This document shows, one piece after another, positions 44,801 through 45,260 of a DNA stretch of 45,260 nt. The notes under the pieces are model-generated. The model saw only the letters and a list, made by a program, of their open reading frames with translations, was not told where the DNA came from and ran no database searches. The stretch lies in the NCBI GenBank assembly GCA_021108035.1, contig JAIORQ010000087.1, forward strand, positions 1 to 45,260, given 5' to 3'. Position 1 is the first letter of the stretch; every line of letters begins with the position of its first letter. Source of the DNA: Bacteroidales bacterium (GTDB taxonomy: Bacteria > Bacteroidota > Bacteroidia > Bacteroidales > JAADGE01). The translations under genes and the position numbers were made by a program.

Positions 44801-45260
44801 CCAATATTACTGTATCCGGCTTTATTTCCCATAAAAACATTATCTCTTCCGAATTCATTACTGTATCCTGTTTTATGACCTACAAAAGTATTTTGAAATC
44901 CTTTTGAATTTAAATAGGCACTTTGGTATCCGAAAAATAAATTATATTTTCCTGAATCACCAAGAGCTGTGGGGTCAGTATTTAAACCTGCTTGATGTCC
45001 GATAAAATAATTTTCTTCGGTCATATGCATATAGGTATTTGCTCCCCCTTTCGCAGCACCGTATCTCCCCACTGCAAAACCGCCTGATACGCCTTTTGAT
45101 CCGCTGCCGTCGGTATAAACCCTTGTACTGTCAATATTTGTAAAAAAGAACAGGCTGTCTGCTTCTCCTTTTGCAGCACCGTATCTTCCTACGGCAAAAC
45201 CGCCGGATACTCCGGTTGATCCGTTTCTTGAATATACCCTTGTGCTGTCTTCATTTGTTG
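41812..45260 (-). CDS. YadA-head-like repeat surface protein (5' end outside window)
   Basis: The frame is open to the right edge, so the N-terminus and signal peptide are missing; more than 1140 residues are visible. Two GVSGGFAVGRYGAAKG blocks come first, then about 31 head repeats with core NNVFIGxxAG, versus 10 in its paralogue. A SFPTADGGADEVMVTDGGGNISW linker, two NSAPVAKLEV/GIGTTNPGYRMHVV-type modules and a C-terminal domain (SFKIDHPLDPENKYLYHSFV, then LNMEFRYQLTAIGAPGPNLYIAKEI, FKIAGG...VSWQVTGIRHD) follow, a domain found in bacterial surface and phage tail proteins. At least 133 bp at the right edge are identical to 37815-37947. A long trimeric or beta-roll fibre is the likely form; no type IX sorting domain is evident. 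Confidence 0.8.
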   Translation of the reverse strand, partial: TNEDSTRVYSRNGSTGVSGGFAVGRYGAAKGEADSLFFFTNIDSTRVYTDGSGSKGVSGGFAVGRYGAAKGGANTYMHMTEENYFIGHQAGLNTDPTALGDSGKYNLFFGYQSAYLNSKGFQNTFVGHKTGYSNEFGRDNVFMGNKAGYSNIGGGGGFAGSRNVFLGFEAGYNNTSGADNVMIGWLAGYKNTTAGSNICIGSKAGYSNDTSIHNIFIGEFSGLYHKTGVNNIYMGFNSGVGPDTLVVPEGGRGVDNIFIGTETGESITTGVSNVFIGQNSGNTNTTGSNNVAVGTLAGWQTTEGLNNVFLGNNSGYSNAGGNTNVFIGNGAGFDIADHHNNIFIGGFAGFNAEGGDNNIFMGVSAGQYHHTGNDNVYFGNSAGAGKDTYTGTNERNVIFGANAGTFMDNAIDNVFIGHKAGEGSVSDSVTGDFNVIIGEQAGNHLTSGQRNVFLGNETGNNNTSGEQNVFLGYRSGYNNTIGVNNVFLGNNAGYSNTGIGSYKGENNVYIGNEAGYENEDGYGNVYIGQEAGKNNEGESNVLIGQYAAQNDTTGEMNVIIGAQSAMSKRTGSHNVIIGNGAGSKTEDGEMNVFIGKSAANNYNSTGGSNSLNSNVVIGFAAAFEGVGTNNVIIGTEAGYKLTSTTSTGNVFLGHKAGREETGSNKLYIDNSNTATPLIYGEFNNNYLQINSTLNIAGNYSFPTADGGADEVMVTDGGGNISWADVNTIVTGDNLGNHSATQDLDMNANDIIDVDKLITQSVSDYDKLRVWGHQYYTIGMHSAMTLGYVSSFATTFTMAESAGYGWVWRDANDLQSEGAMSLTYNGQLYVDNTAHFNGSVGIGNSAPVAKLEVRNSGTEDILNLFDGAVEVLTVENGGDVGIGTTNPGYRMHVVDNTASNDDPAIYGVHDVTAEYGVGVKGFSRHLGVHGIATSASGYPIGVRAEGSITGGAGTNAFGVYAAASGTGTGTRYGIYATASGGATAWSGYFVSNVHVNGTLSKAGGSFKIDHPLDPENKYLYHSFVESPDMMNIYNGNIILDGSGEAVVTMPDWFEVLNMEFRYQLTAIGAPGPNLYIAKEISGNTFKIAGGTAGMKVSWQVTGIRHDPFAEKNRIKVEVDKDANDRGKYLHPDVYNQPKEKGIDYEMIKK

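Overview
The window comes from an AT-rich member of the Bacteroidota, most likely a Bacteroidales/Marinilabiliales-type organism. The support is a GldH-like gliding lipoprotein, a five-helix cytochrome b SdhC with SdhA and SdhB, futalosine-pathway menaquinone genes, a carboxypeptidase-regulatory-domain TonB receptor, very large PAS/GAF hybrid kinases, and TTTG...TAnnTTTG-type promoters without Shine-Dalgarno sites. Both window edges cut genes.

Layout. 1-3.2 kb (+): a glycogen/starch locus (GT4 glycogen-synthase-like glycosyltransferase, then GH57 amylase), split by a RelE/ParE toxin-antitoxin pair. 3.6-5.1 kb: a small XRE regulator, a stand-alone receiver protein, a GldH-like lipoprotein and an MNT nucleotidyltransferase whose HEPN partner is broken. 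5.3-8.9 kb (-): sdhCAB (succinate dehydrogenase/fumarate reductase) with a recognisable promoter and terminator. 9.1-10.4 kb (+): Xaa-Pro aminopeptidase. 10.4-22.6 kb (-): four consecutive sensor kinases, including two hybrid kinases with nearly identical catalytic halves and an 1801-residue sensor with seven PAS, two GAF and one PocR domain plus a receiver that lacks its phosphoacceptor. 22.6-23.3 kb: a kinase fragment and a nested palindromic element. 23.4-25.1 kb (-): mqnB and mqnD. 25.1-28.6 kb (+): folE, an aminotransferase, and a putative type II restriction-modification pair. 28.7-31.7 kb (-): a YfiR-like protein followed by a TonB-dependent receptor. 31.9-34.6 kb (-): a divergent pyruvate-phosphate-dikinase-like protein that keeps the phosphohistidine domain but lacks the PEP/pyruvate barrel. 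34.6-35.7 kb: two miniature-element-like repeats and a small secreted, possibly nuclease-like protein. 36.2-45.3 kb: two repeat-rich YadA-head-like surface proteins (-) flanking a PH-like small protein, a LytTR response regulator and a divergent HisKA_2 sensor kinase.

How the genes fit together. Sdh/Frd and the futalosine genes point to a menaquinone-based respiratory chain. Most of the rest is sensing and surface biology: the kinase array, YfiR/TonB receptor, LytTR pair and surface repeat proteins.

Most notable items: the barrel-less PPDK-like protein; a pair of 262-bp miniature inverted-repeat elements (34843-35104 and 40089-40350) with 22-bp terminal repeats and 4-bp target duplications; the decayed HEPN/MNT module; and long identical DNA tracts between paralogous kinases and between paralogous surface proteins. 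All family assignments are by eye from motifs, without database searches.
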